From the NCBI GenBank assembly GCA_963921425.1, contig OY992836.1, forward strand, positions 13,285,614 to 13,349,613: a stretch of 64,000 bases of DNA, read 5' to 3'. Position 1 is the stretch's first letter, and each line of letters starts with the position of its first letter. Source of the stretch: Dryas octopetala (Eukaryota; Streptophyta; Magnoliopsida; Rosales; Rosaceae). Made by a program: the position numbers and the translations under genes. Below, piece after piece: positions 11,597-22,098 of this stretch. Below the pieces are notes generated by a model. It saw only the letters and a list, made by a program, of their open reading frames with translations, was not told the DNA's origin and searched no databases.

Positions 11597-13129
11597 AACC
11601 AGAGTAGATTGATAGTAAGCGAGCCTTGATGGGCTGACACTTCTGTTCTGTCAACCACTTGGGTAGTTTGTCTCCACATATGTCTAGAATCAATCTTTTT
11701 CTATCTTCGACAGGGCCTAGTTTCGTGTGGTAGATAGCCAAGTCTCTAAGCATATCATGCCGGGTAACTAAGTGTTCACTGTAGTAACCATCCACCTCCG
11801 TTTTGTCAGCCCTGGTAATGATCAAAACTAATTAAGTTTGGTAGAAGAGATTTCTTCATCATACATATTGCAATAGAAAATTATGATTAGCATATAGTTG
11901 TGAAAATAGAGAAAGTTGAATGAGAATATCTTGCAGGAGAAACATAGAAGCCTCCATACCTTCCAACTACAAGATTAGCCAAACTTCGGGTGGCGAGCTC
12001 CTGGTGGATCACAATGGACAAGAAATCTTCATCTAGCTCATATAACTCTACCCACATATTAATGAGAGCAGCAACAGGGATTCTTGTGTCTTCAGGAAAT
12101 GAACCAAGGTCTATGAAACATTCCTTCATGATAGCCTCTTTTTCATCCAAGGCATCTAAGCTACTTTGAAGGCAACAAAGCAATTCAGTCTCAGAATCAA
12201 GAACAGAAGAACCTCTCCTCCACTCCGTTACTCTTTTAAGCCACAACTCTATAGGCTTTCCGCGAAGTGATCTTCCAACCACGGTAATGGCAAGTGGAAA
12301 TCCCTTACAGCGCTCTACTATCTGCAGTTACTATTTGAGTTTCAGACTGAAAACCTAAGTTTCTCTTAAGCATCTCAATGGTCTCTTTCCCATCCCTTAC
12401 TCCTTGCACTCTCAGTATATTAATAAGTCTGGAGAGACTTAGCCAATTCAAGGAGTTGGTTGTTGTATTTATACCTTTGTAACCTCATCAAGAAACCACC
12501 CTGTGAGCATTTGCGAATGAGATCTATACCGTTCTTCATTTTTTTTTTCAAAATTTTCTATTTCCTCCTTTCGACGATCCAACACCTCGTTGTATTTTAC
12601 TATCTCAATGATCAGCGGTTGTAAAGAGTTCAGTGTGGATTCGAGGTCTTCGAGGAGGGGTTTAAACATTGTAGCCTTCTTCACCACTTCCTTAACAACA
12701 TCATACAACAGATTGAATGGTAGTCCTAGAGCAGCCCCTGCAACCTCAGCCATTCTCGTCTTTACAACAAAACCCAACACCAAAATCACAAAACTTGAAT
12801 TCCTTTAAAAAAGAACAGAGCAGTTTGCAAAACCCAATTTTCTCTTACTTTGAATGATGCCTGATGTAAAGAAGAATAGAGTCTTCTTCAATGGGAACTT
12901 GGGAAGCAGGTGCAACACTCTTTCTAGGAGACTTTCATGGTAAGGAGAATGATAACTCACCAACCTGCATAAAATAAAACAGTTTATTTTTCAAAAGTTT
13001 TCTTTTTGATAAAATAAAACAGTTTTTCAACCTCTGCATCTGTATTTCACTACTATTTCCAATAATTTCCATTGACGAAAAACAGGAGGAGCTAGGTGTT
13101 TGAATCCGTAGCTCCATCTCTCTTGTTAG

Positions 13130-13270
13130 AAAAGTGGACCTTTTATTGTTTTTTAACCTTTCTAGCCTTTAGTTTTTCTCTCGGGCCAGTACTTCTGTTT
13201 TGCCCACAGCGGGCTGCTCTTTTTGTGCCTAAAGTGTTGTGCCCGGTTTGGGCTTTTATGACGAATTGTA
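13130..13270. promoter_or_regulatory. Upstream block copy 2, before RNL1
   Basis: It contains cctttagtttttctc, gttttgcccacagcgg and gtttgggcttttatga, shared with the blocks at 1-90, 27,155 and 50,808. It sits about 400-500 bp upstream of the RNL1 start on the minus strand. Sequence at 13,045-13,130 (atttccattgacgaaaaa) also matches 27,025-27,050 upstream of RNL3. Confidence 0.5.
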
Positions 13271-13900
13271 TCCTCATATATCCAACTATTTTTATATAGC
13301 AAGGACGTATGCCATATGGTATGTATTCTACGAATCTATACTCTAATTATGTGACTTATCATGTGATTGGAGAGAAAGATATATAAGGTATTACACTTGT
13401 TACATGAAAGTTTTAATTCAACAAAAAAGCAAAGTAAGATCCTTATGATTCAGGTTATTTTTCATTTTACTTTTGGGAAATCTTAAAAAATTACCCAAAA
13501 GTTTTGGACATAAGGCATTATCCATTTTTTAAAATTTTTAGAATTATAACATTTGACTAGTGTTCGAGTTCTCCTCATGTGGTGCTTGAACCCTCTCGAG
13601 TAGTGCTCGAATCTTATCAAGTAGAGAAAAGTCTTTTTTGTTTTCTAATTGGAACAAAATTGGAAAGTTTGGACCAAAAATTGAGGAACTAATATTCTAA
13701 TAAAGAACCCAGTAGTTCAAATCATATTACATAATTCAATGGGTAAGAAATCATGATTTTATCCATTTTACATAATTCACTATAGTTCATTGGCTTCAGA
13801 TGCACAGAGATTGCTTTCAATAGTTTTCCATCCATAGTATTTGTGGATAAATCCACAAGGATTTAACAACCAATCATAGACTTTCACGTGGTCTGATAAA
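13271..13900. other. Intergenic
   Basis: AT-rich sequence with no supported gene or element. The words gtgctcgaa/ctcgagtagtgctcga at 13,560-13,620 recur in the internal leader of the degenerate Copia at 57,180-57,370, so this may be a small retroelement remnant. Confidence 0.35.
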
Positions 13901-14892
13901 TCCTATTTGGCACTTTGACATTTCAACGATTGACTTGGTCAAACCGAGTACCTGTACCACCATATCAGCTTTGATCCGACATCATTGTCCGAACCGAGCT
14001 CCCATCTTGGTTACTATATTTATCCGCTTGAGAGATCATCTTAGAATATGGCAGTTCGGCTCGGCTCGGATTGGATATCATTCCACCGATTTGATCTTCC
14101 TAAGATGACCACTTCACACTTGGAAGGATTAATATTCAGCCATCCAGTTCAGCTCAGACTATATATGATGTCGCTGAGCTCATCTATCAGATCTCATACG
14201 ATGTCCTGGAAAAAATCTATGTTCAGTTCAGCTCAGATCCAATGCTTTACCGTTATTCCAAAAGATCAAGCTAGTATAAACTGCCACACTTGAGTGTATG
14301 TGATGGGACATGCCACATACAAAGTCTGACACTCTAGTTTCAGTCATGACTTTTGGGACATCCCACTATGCCCAACCATGCTTGCATTCAATGTAAGCAT
14401 TGAATGCAAGAGCGCTTGGTAGCTGTGCATGCTACTGTTCTGAACTAATGATGTGGCCTCTTCTCCAGCGTTCATCCTCATGCAGATAAACATAGTTTTT
14501 GTTTCTTCCTTTGCCTGTATAAGCTCACTTATATGCATAATGAAAGAGTTCACAGAAACAAAAAGAAAACACACACCCACTTGAGAGATAATCCCAGAAC
14601 ATATTACTTTGTTCTTCCTATTCCTCCTAAGTTCATCACTTTATTTTTGCTGGTTCTTGCTCATACACCTCCTTCTTGCTCTGTACTAACTTAATCATCG
14701 GAGTGTAGTTGACTGGTACTACACTAGTGCTACTCCTTTTGATTCTTGTTCATGCAGGTTACTTGTGTTGGAGATCATCAGCAAGATTAGTTCATCATCA
14801 TCGCTCTTGTTCATCCTTTAAGAAGGCTGAATCATCATCCACATCATTTACTTTAAGTTGTTGTATCACCGGAAGAATTTTTACATCAACAC
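13900..14892 (+). mobile_element. Probable solo LTR or LTR remnant
   Basis: Although there is no ORF, the segment has LTR-like architecture. A stretch with cttaatcatcggagtgtagttg and a 3' end ...ttttacatcaaca fits the transcript-start and terminal regions of plant Gypsy LTRs. The partner LTR, primer site and target duplication were not found, so the edges are approximate. Confidence 0.4.
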
Positions 14893-14909
14893 ATAATTTG
14901 AAGTATTGG

Positions 14910-15260
14910 AACCTATATTAAGACTGCAATGAGCAATAACACACGAAAGTACAAATATCTTAACCCACAATGGAATTTGTGAAGACCCTCTCCTTTTTTT
15001 TGGGTGCTGCAGGTGTAAGGCTGATCATAAAAAATAAAAATTCTAAAAATTAATGCAATCATAAAGAGAAAAGAAAAACGAATATTTAGAGGCAGAGAGA
15101 ATTGACCTTAGTTAGTTAGTTCAATGTGGTCCTCCTCATCGCGCGAGTTCATAATAATTTATGACTTACTTAATTTGAAATCTGGTAGAGACACGAGTAC
15201 ACAACAATCTTCAAATTATTTGTTCTTCAACAGGGGCAACGTGAAACTTACCACTCGCAG
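14910..15260 (-). pseudogene. 5' fragment of a CNGC gene
   Basis: This segment aligns closely with the start of the intact CNGC gene (about 32,850-33,270). It shares the QIPLW...LSCVIA coding part of exon 2 with its intron boundary, the intron with cataaaaaataaaaattctaaaaatt, and the first-exon surroundings near 15,120-15,150. The coding part is degraded (stops, a deleted linker) and all downstream exons are absent. It shows that the channel gene was duplicated together with the NLR cluster. Confidence 0.7.
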
Positions 15261-15299
15261 AGTGGACTGACCATTGACCAAGACCTTTTATCTTTTGTA

Positions 15300-15540
15300 G
15301 TGCTATTGACCAAGACCTTCTCTTTTATTTTGGACTGATCATGTCCACAAGTTTCAGATCTCTACTCTGTTCCTATTATTTTATTTATTTATTTATTTAT
15401 GTCTACAGTTCTCTTTTTATCTTTTGTACTCATGTACTGTAGTGCTATTGACCAAGACCTTCTTTTTTATTTTGGACTGATAGTTTTTCTCTACTCTGTT
15501 CCTATTATTTTATTTATTTATTTATTTATGTCCACCGTTC
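15300..15540. repeat. Local direct duplication of about 140 bp
   Basis: The words tgctattgaccaagacctt and ctctactctgttcctatt with the following (TTTA)n run occur twice in the same order (15,300-15,405 and 15,440-15,530). The repeat is non-coding. Confidence 0.7.
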
Positions 15541-15865
15541 TCCCTCTACTCTGTTCCTAGTTCCTACCTAATATCTTTCATTCAGTTCGCAGTTTCACAC
15601 TGCAGCTAGATTGCTAGAATGTATTAATTCCATGTCATTACAATGTTTTTATAAGTTAACCAGGACTCTAAAACTTATAACACCTAGTCCTCTCATATCA
15701 CGTCTCAGTTTTTTTTTTATTTTTTATTATTATTTATTTACATTTGTGTGACAATGAAGATTACTACCTGGAAAATGGCAAAGGTTTGATCATTAAGCCA
15801 ATTGTTGAATCTAATTGTCGTGTGACAAAACATAATTGCATCAATTAATCTATTGTTCCAGTGAT

Positions 15866-15990
15866 CTTTTTTTTTTTTTTTTCGGTCGAAAAACAGTTCA
15901 TTAAAAAGGCACAAAGCCCACAGAAAACACAAGTCCAAATTGGGGCGATACAAACAAAGACACCAAGAAACCAAAAACAGCATCTAAATG
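15866..15990 (-). mobile_element. LINE-like 3' tail
   Basis: A poly-T run at 15,866-15,881 is followed by cggtcgaaaaacagttcattaaaaaggcacaaagcc. On the minus strand this reads as the end of a reverse-transcriptase region, a short 3' UTR and a poly-A tail, as in plant L1 elements. It is truncated, and the target duplication is not secure. Confidence 0.4.
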
Positions 15991-15999
15991 TCTTATGGA

Positions 16000-16938
16000 C
16001 CAAATGTCTTATGTTGTTATAGACTTATAGTGAAATTTTTATTCTAAAGCAAATAGAGAGATGGGAAAATTAAACAATTTACAGCATATAAAAGCTTCTC
16101 TTACTTGTGGAATGGGAAGAATAGCTAAAAGGAAAATATTTGGGTCCTCAGTTTCTCATTTTTAGTACTAATAATCTTATAACATGTGTTATTTTTTTAA
16201 AAAAGTGATATATCATTTAAAAATAAAACAAATTTATATTTTATTTTTCATAAATAAAATTATCAAACAGTAACAATATTCCGCATCATTATTGAATTTT
16301 TTTCTTCCTCCCTCTCCCTTGGTGCATCACTGCAGCCCTTGATATCTTGGGTTTGTGGGCCATATGGGCAAATAGCTTTACCTTACTCCCTATCTCCATG
16401 CAACTATGTAAGAAAGTAGAAATCAACTTCTAAGGTTTGTGGGCGTAAGAGAGGTTTATGGGTGTTAGGTTTTATGCACATCAACTGCATTGTGGTCTTC
16501 ATCATTGATATATGGCCTCCATTAAATCAATGATGATTGCAACTCCAATACTATATATATTATAATATATAATAACAAATTATAATTAGTATATTTTCTG
16601 AACTATTCAACTAAGCGAAAGGAAAATAACCTATTGTTTTTTTGTTTGATGCAGTTTGCTCAAAAGAAAAAAGTGATGATTTTTTTTAATAAATTATTTT
16701 AGTTATACAAATAAAATTGAAAAAAGTCTATGAATTGCCCAAAAAAAAGAGTCTTTCATTTAACTCTGCAAAACTCTATATAGCATTCGCAAAGTCTACG
16801 TGGAGTTTATGAAAGTCATTAAAAGTCTATCAACTCTATCAAAGTTAATGACTTTTAAAAACTCTATAAAAGTCCATTAAAATTATAATTGAATACCACT
16901 CCTTAAATTTGGGGTCAAATTTAAAACTTTTGATCTTT
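16000..16938. other. Intergenic
   Basis: AT-rich with no gene. Part of 16,740-16,910 (aaaagtctat..., ...attgaatacc) resembles one arm of the Harbinger-type MITE at 36,314-36,633 and may be a decayed relative. Confidence 0.4.
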
Positions 16939-17400
16939 GTTGACGCAGCGTAACACGCAAATAAGAGAGATTAGGGAAAACCAGCGTTAATCCTAAGAAA
17001 GAATCTGAAATCCATCAGAGAAATGAGAGAAATCTCAAGGTTTTCTGATTGAAAATAATAATAATGAATGTTACAAACAGCCAAAAATGTTGTTTAAATA
17101 CGTTCAGAACCCTAGACGTTCGAAATTCAAAACGGAAATAAAAATGGAAATAAAGTGCAATTTAGAAAAATTATTCAAAAACACTAAATTGTTTATTTGA
17201 AGCCCTAAACGAAGGACTTTGGCCAAAATAGGCCCTCAGTCATCGACTATGGCCATGGCTTGAATTTGTCTCGTTGTTCCCTTCGAATCGGTATATCATG
17301 GGCTCATTTCTGACACTGGGCTGGGTCTTTTCTTAACCTTCTGGCAGTCGAGTTGTTGCATGAACCGTTCTGCCATTTGTTCTACATCATTTGTGATTAG
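16939..17400 (-). mobile_element. Probable LTR fragment, minus orientation
   Basis: Read on the minus strand there is a TATA-like gtatttaaac, then a leader with ctctgatgg and cctaatctctc, ending ...gcgtcaaca near 16,939. That is the layout of an LTR U3-R-U5. No second LTR and no convincing 5-bp duplication were found. Confidence 0.4.
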
Positions 17401-17993
17401 GGTTATTTTTCACTTCTAGTTATTCGAAGAGAAGTACTAACAAACTTGCAGCCCAACTGAAATAATTGAATAGTGCCATTATGATTACTAAATTTAGAGA
17501 TTTTTTGGATATATTACTTCAACATTTCTGTTTTTAGATTAACAATTTATGTCTTTTTAAGTTTTGAATGTAGTCTTCATTTTACAATTTAATAATCCTA
17601 ATTGGACATACATTTATATTTATTATCTAATAAATATCTAAAAAATTATAGGATTAATCTATCTAATTCGTAGGATAAATTTTAAATTTATTCAGTCTAA
17701 TTATTCATCAGATAATTTAACTGTTTTTTTGGCTTATTCAAATATGATCCCAACCTCATTTATTTCTTACAAAAAAAAGTAATAGATCATTTGGTAAGAA
17801 AACAAAATTGATTACTACATTACTATTGATAATTAAAATACCAGGCCATGCAAAAACACAATGAATATAAATCCCGAATAACTCTTACACTGTTTTTACA
17901 GAACAAAATCCAAAAAAGGAAGAATAGTAGCAAAAAAAAAGCTACACAAAACACACACATGTTGCTCCAACATTTATAGAGGAAAGACAGGTC
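17400..17993. other. RNL2 3' flank, duplicated behind RNL3
   Basis: The part from about 17,560 to 17,993 is nearly the same as 21,655-22,098 (ttggacata..., cagataattt, ttggcttattcaaatatgatcc, gaggaaagacaggtctc). The duplication that produced RNL2 and RNL3 therefore included the 3' flank. No separate gene is present. Confidence 0.7.
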
Positions 17994-20900
17994 TCAAAAT
18001 CGAACCTTGGGGAGCCAATCCAGGTTGATATTATCTTTGGCCACAGTTATGCGTATGTTTCTGGTACTGGGATTGAAGGGATCCCACAAATGTTTTGTGT
18101 CTTCATCACATACTACTTCCTGTAACTGCTCAATATACAAAAGAGAAACAGGCAGCTCGTTCAATCTCAAGCACTGTCTCATGTTGAGCTTTCTTAAACT
18201 ACTTAGTTCACCAATCTCTTCAGGCAACTCCTTAATGCTGAAGCAATCAGATATGTCAAGAAAGTTTAACTTGATGAGGTTCTTAATCGAGCCTGGAAGC
18301 ATTACCAAGTCTGTACAAGACCTTAGCCTCAACACTTCTAAATTGACCAGCTTTCCAATATCTTCAGGCAAGGCAGATAGCTTATGAGAGTGTGTGATAC
18401 TCAGCTTCTTTAGGCGAATAAGATCAAAGAGCTTGGCAGGCAATTCCACCAAATCATTGCAATAGTCAATGTTCAATTCCACTAGATTTGGCCATGCATC
18501 TAAAATTTGGATAGAACAATTGCTAAAAAGTTGACCAATCTTACACATGAATAAAGACATCTTCTGTAGACTCTTCAACTGTATGGGGACGTGCTTGCTT
18601 ATCGAAGGAAGTGAAATGCCTTGTAGTCTGATTCTCTTAAGATTTGGTAACGAACCCAATAGTTGAAAGTTGCTTAATTCAGCAGGTCCAAAACCATAAT
18701 TCGTGACTATTAGAACCTTTAATTTCTTCATTTTCTCCACAAATTCAGGTATCACATAATTCTCTGTTTGAAAATTAAGAACTAGAACCTCAGCTTCTGG
18801 TAGTTCCATGTTGGGCCAGTTTGTTGAGAATTCTCCATCTGCAAACACTATGCTATATGTTTTGAGAAAAAAATCTATTCAAGTCTTAGTGCATGAACCT
18901 GTGTGTGTGTGTGTGCGCCTGCACGTGTGTGTGTGTATATATATATGTGTGTGTATGTATTTTCTACAGAGAGATAGATGGAACAACCAGTTGAAATAGA
19001 TACTAGGCGAGCCTTGATGGGTTGATACTTCTGTTCTGTCCAGCATTTGGGAAGATTGTCTCCACGTATGTCTATAATCAGTCTTTTTCTCTGTTCTATT
19101 GGCTCATTATTCGTCTGATGGATAGCTAGCTCTCTGATTATGTCATGCTGGGTAACAAAGTGTTCACTGTAGTAGTCATCCATCTGCCCTTTCTCTTTCC
19201 TAGTTATGATTAAAACTAAGGTTCTTAGAAGAGATATGTTGAGCATACATATTGCAATAGATCGAAAACCATGAACATACAATTGCAATAGATCGAAAAC
19301 CATGAACATATATATTGCAATAGCAAAACTAAAAGTTCTATGAAGGTTCTTAGAAGCCTGCATACCTTGTGACTACAAGATTAGCCAAGGTCCGGTAGGT
19401 GAGCTTGTAAAGGTTCGTGATGGACATTCTGTCTTTAACTAGCTCATACAACTCTGCCCACATATCAATGAGGGCAGCAGCAGGGATTCTTTGGTCTTCA
19501 GGAAATGAACCAAGGTCTATGAAACATTCCTTGATGTTATCCTTTTCTTTATCCAAGACATCTACACTACTTTGGAGGCAATCAAGCACATTCTCCTCAG
19601 AATCAAGAATAGAAGAACCTCCAAACCATTCATCTATTCTTTCTTGCCAGATCTCTATAGGCTCCTCACAGATTTCACGAAGTGATCTTCCGACCACTTC
19701 AATGGCAAGTGGAAGTCTCTTACAGAGCTTTACTATCTGCAGTTTGATTCTCCCAAATGAAGTCAATTACCATATCATGAAGCAGATCCTAAAAACAAGC
19801 TTATATAAATCATCTCAATGCTTTCAGTATGAAGAGGAGAAAATGGTTAACAAAGAATGTACTTTTCTGCATTCTTATTTTTGTTTTAGAATGCATAAGT
19901 AAGCACAAATGTATGAATATTTGCAGGTTGATATGATAAATGGATGTTATATGAAAGCTTTGCATAAAAAGCTAACATAACTTAATTTACATCCCTTATT
20001 GTGAGGCATAAATAAAGCATATATTGTGTGCCTTGCAGACTTAAAAAATACCTCTGTTGGAATATCTTTCAGATCAGAAGAGCTCCTATCTTCGAGGGAC
20101 GCTGAATGACGAAAAAGAGTCATTGCATCTTCATCATTCAATGATCCTAAGTAATATTGAGAGCCAAATCGTGGAAATTTAAATCTTGATGTCACCAAAA
20201 TCTTGCAATTTGACATTGTGGGTTCTTTGAATCCATAAAACTTCTGAAGAAGGGATTTCGACTCAGGCCAAACATCATCCAGGACCAAAAGTAAAGGACT
20301 TTGTCCGTATTCCTTCAGAAACCGTTGCAGCCAGTCAAATGCAATATCTTCGTTTTGGAAAGCAGATAGCTGGGTTTTCTTCCATTGATACAGTTGGTGT
20401 ACAACATGGGAGTTGGGCTTGTGTGAAACAGTGACAAAGAAGATATTTTTATTGAATTTACCTGTCCAAATAAAACATAAGAAAGCATCACTGAGACATG
20501 TCATTTAAATCTGTCTACAACAATTGTACACAGAGAAACATATATAAAAAAAAAAAATATACCTTTGACTTGTTCATCTTGACAAAACATTTTAGCCAAG
20601 GTGGTTTTCCCACAACCTCCAGGAGCAGTGAGCACAAGCATTGACACCCTATCATCATCATCATCATCCTTAAGAAGCTTCCTCTTCAATTCTTTCAAAG
20701 GCACATCCAATCCAACTGTAAAAGATGGAGTTTGAGGTACTGCACCCCAACCTTGTACCACAAGATTTTCTTCAATTCGCTTCACCAACGTCTCTATATT
20801 CCTTATCGAAACCCTCATCTCCTTCACGTCCTTTACCCCCTCCAAATTCAGTACCTCCAACCCTCTTTGAAGAGACCCCTCCATCTCATGAAATAGTTTG

Positions 20901-21175
20901 GGGTCAGGAGCACTGGAGACCTTGTCAAGGTCGGTTATGATACGCTCCATTAGCTTCTTCAACTTCTCTGCTTCCTGGCTTGGGAGATTCAATTTCCTGT
21001 CAAGCTCTCGTATCTCTTCGATCAGCGGTTTTAAAGAGTTTACCATGGATTTGACTTCTCCCTGGAGGGATCCAACAGACTTGTCCTGCAAATCCATAAG
21101 CTTTCCATACAGCGCTGAAAATGTTGTTCCTACAACACCCCCTGTGATAAGCTCTGCTCCTAATAGTAGAACCAT
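17994..21175 (-). CDS. RNL2: NRG1-type RPW8-NB-ARC-LRR helper NLR
   Basis: Five exons join in phase: 21,175-20,563, 20,461-20,052, 19,736-19,366, 19,199-18,988 and 18,838-17,994, giving 816 aa. The order is RPW8 domain (about 1-135), a linker with VVQGWGAVPQTP and TVGLDVPLKEL, P-loop APGGCGKTTLA, kinase-2 LLLVLDDVW, RNBS-B KILVTSR, a GLPLA-like RLPLA, CFIDLGSFPED, QHD at the MHD position, then LRRs to the end (NIDYCNDLVELPAKLFD...). RPW8-NLRs act downstream of sensor NLRs as membrane calcium-permeable helpers. I start at MVLLLGAEL, not 13 codons upstream, because the context AAAGAATCAAGAATGG matches the RNL3 start. It appears intact. The LRR exon is nearly identical to RNL3 but the RPW8 exon is very different. 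Confidence 0.92.
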
Positions 21176-21381
21176 TCTTGATTCTTTACAACAAAACCCA
21201 ACACCAATATCCACAAAACTTGCTTTCGTTTCAATCTAAACTTCTAGACAGCATAACTGAGAAAAATATGAGAAAATTGAGAGAAGCTTGGAAACCAAGC
21301 CCAACCCAAGTTTCCTCCTGAGTTGGTGATCAGACGAGACACAATATCCAAATGTATAAAGCTTTTTCTATCCTGCTTCAT

Positions 21382-21551
21382 GAGAACAGAATATGTTGTC
21401 TATGACTTTTTGGGTCTGGATCAATGGGTCATCGAACTATAATCTTAAGATAAAGTCACCTTCTGGGAGAACAGAATATGTTGTCTATGACTTTTTGGGT
21501 CTGGGTCAATGGGTCATCGAATTATAATCTTAAGATAAAGTCACCTTCCGG
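21382..21551. repeat. 85-bp tandem duplication upstream of RNL2
   Basis: Two copies starting at 21,382 and 21,467 (gagaacagaatatgttgtc...) are almost identical. The pair lies 200-380 bp upstream of the RNL2 start codon and so could change promoter spacing. Confidence 0.85.
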
Positions 21552-22098
21552 GAAAATGTATGTGATGGGGACCCAACTCTGAGTTTGTATTTTCCTGATA
21601 GCTTGAATCAAGCAATTTCTTGACCAAAAGCAATTTCCAAAGGGGATATGTGTATCCCCTTTGTTCTTGAATGCAGTCTTTCATTTTACAATTTAACAAT
21701 CTTAATTGGACATAAATTTATATTTATTCTCTAATAAATATCTAAAAAATTATGGAATTAATAGTAGGACAAATTTTAAATCTATTCAGTCTAATTATTC
21801 ATCAGATAATTTAATTGTTTCTTTTTTTTTGGCTTATTCAAATATGATCCCAACCTCATTTATTTCTTACAAAAAAAATAAATAATAATAGATCATTTGG
21901 TAAGAAAACAAAATTGATTACTAACATCCCTATTGATAATTAAAATACCAGGCCAAGCAAAAGCACAATGGATATAAATCCTGATTAACTCTTACACTGT
22001 TTTTAGAAAACAAAATCAAAAAAGGAAGAATAGTAGCAAAAAAAGGCTACCCAAATCACACACATGTTGCTCCAACATTTATAGAGGAAAGACAGGTC

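Larger units (their letters stand above)
5740..12753 (-). pseudogene. RNL1: RPW8-NLR pseudogene split by Copia
   Basis: This is the remnant of a five-exon NRG1-type RPW8-NLR. The ATG at 12,753 opens an RPW8 segment (MAEVAGAALGLPFN...) of about 95 codons that then loses frame. The P-loop end of exon 1 and all of exon 2 (kinase-2, RNBS-B) are missing; RPW8 tail coding near 12,370-12,440 runs straight into exon 3 (12,321-11,960), which keeps FPLA and CFIDLGSFPED. Exon 4 (11,811-11,600) has RHD at the MHD position. The LRR exon (from 6,506) carries an in-frame TAA where paralogs have the Glu of NMELPEAE, a one-base frameshift after ELFD near 6,080, and a replaced C-terminus. A 5-kb Copia sits in intron 4. 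It cannot make a working NLR; a short RPW8-only product is the only conceivable output. Confidence 0.85.

Noticed and set aside
18875..19000. C-terminal extension of RNL2 exon 4 (THIYIYTHTRAGAH)
   Set aside because: Comes from the GT microsatellite in intron 4; the conserved donor at 18,988 and the exon 5 acceptor give the correct frame.
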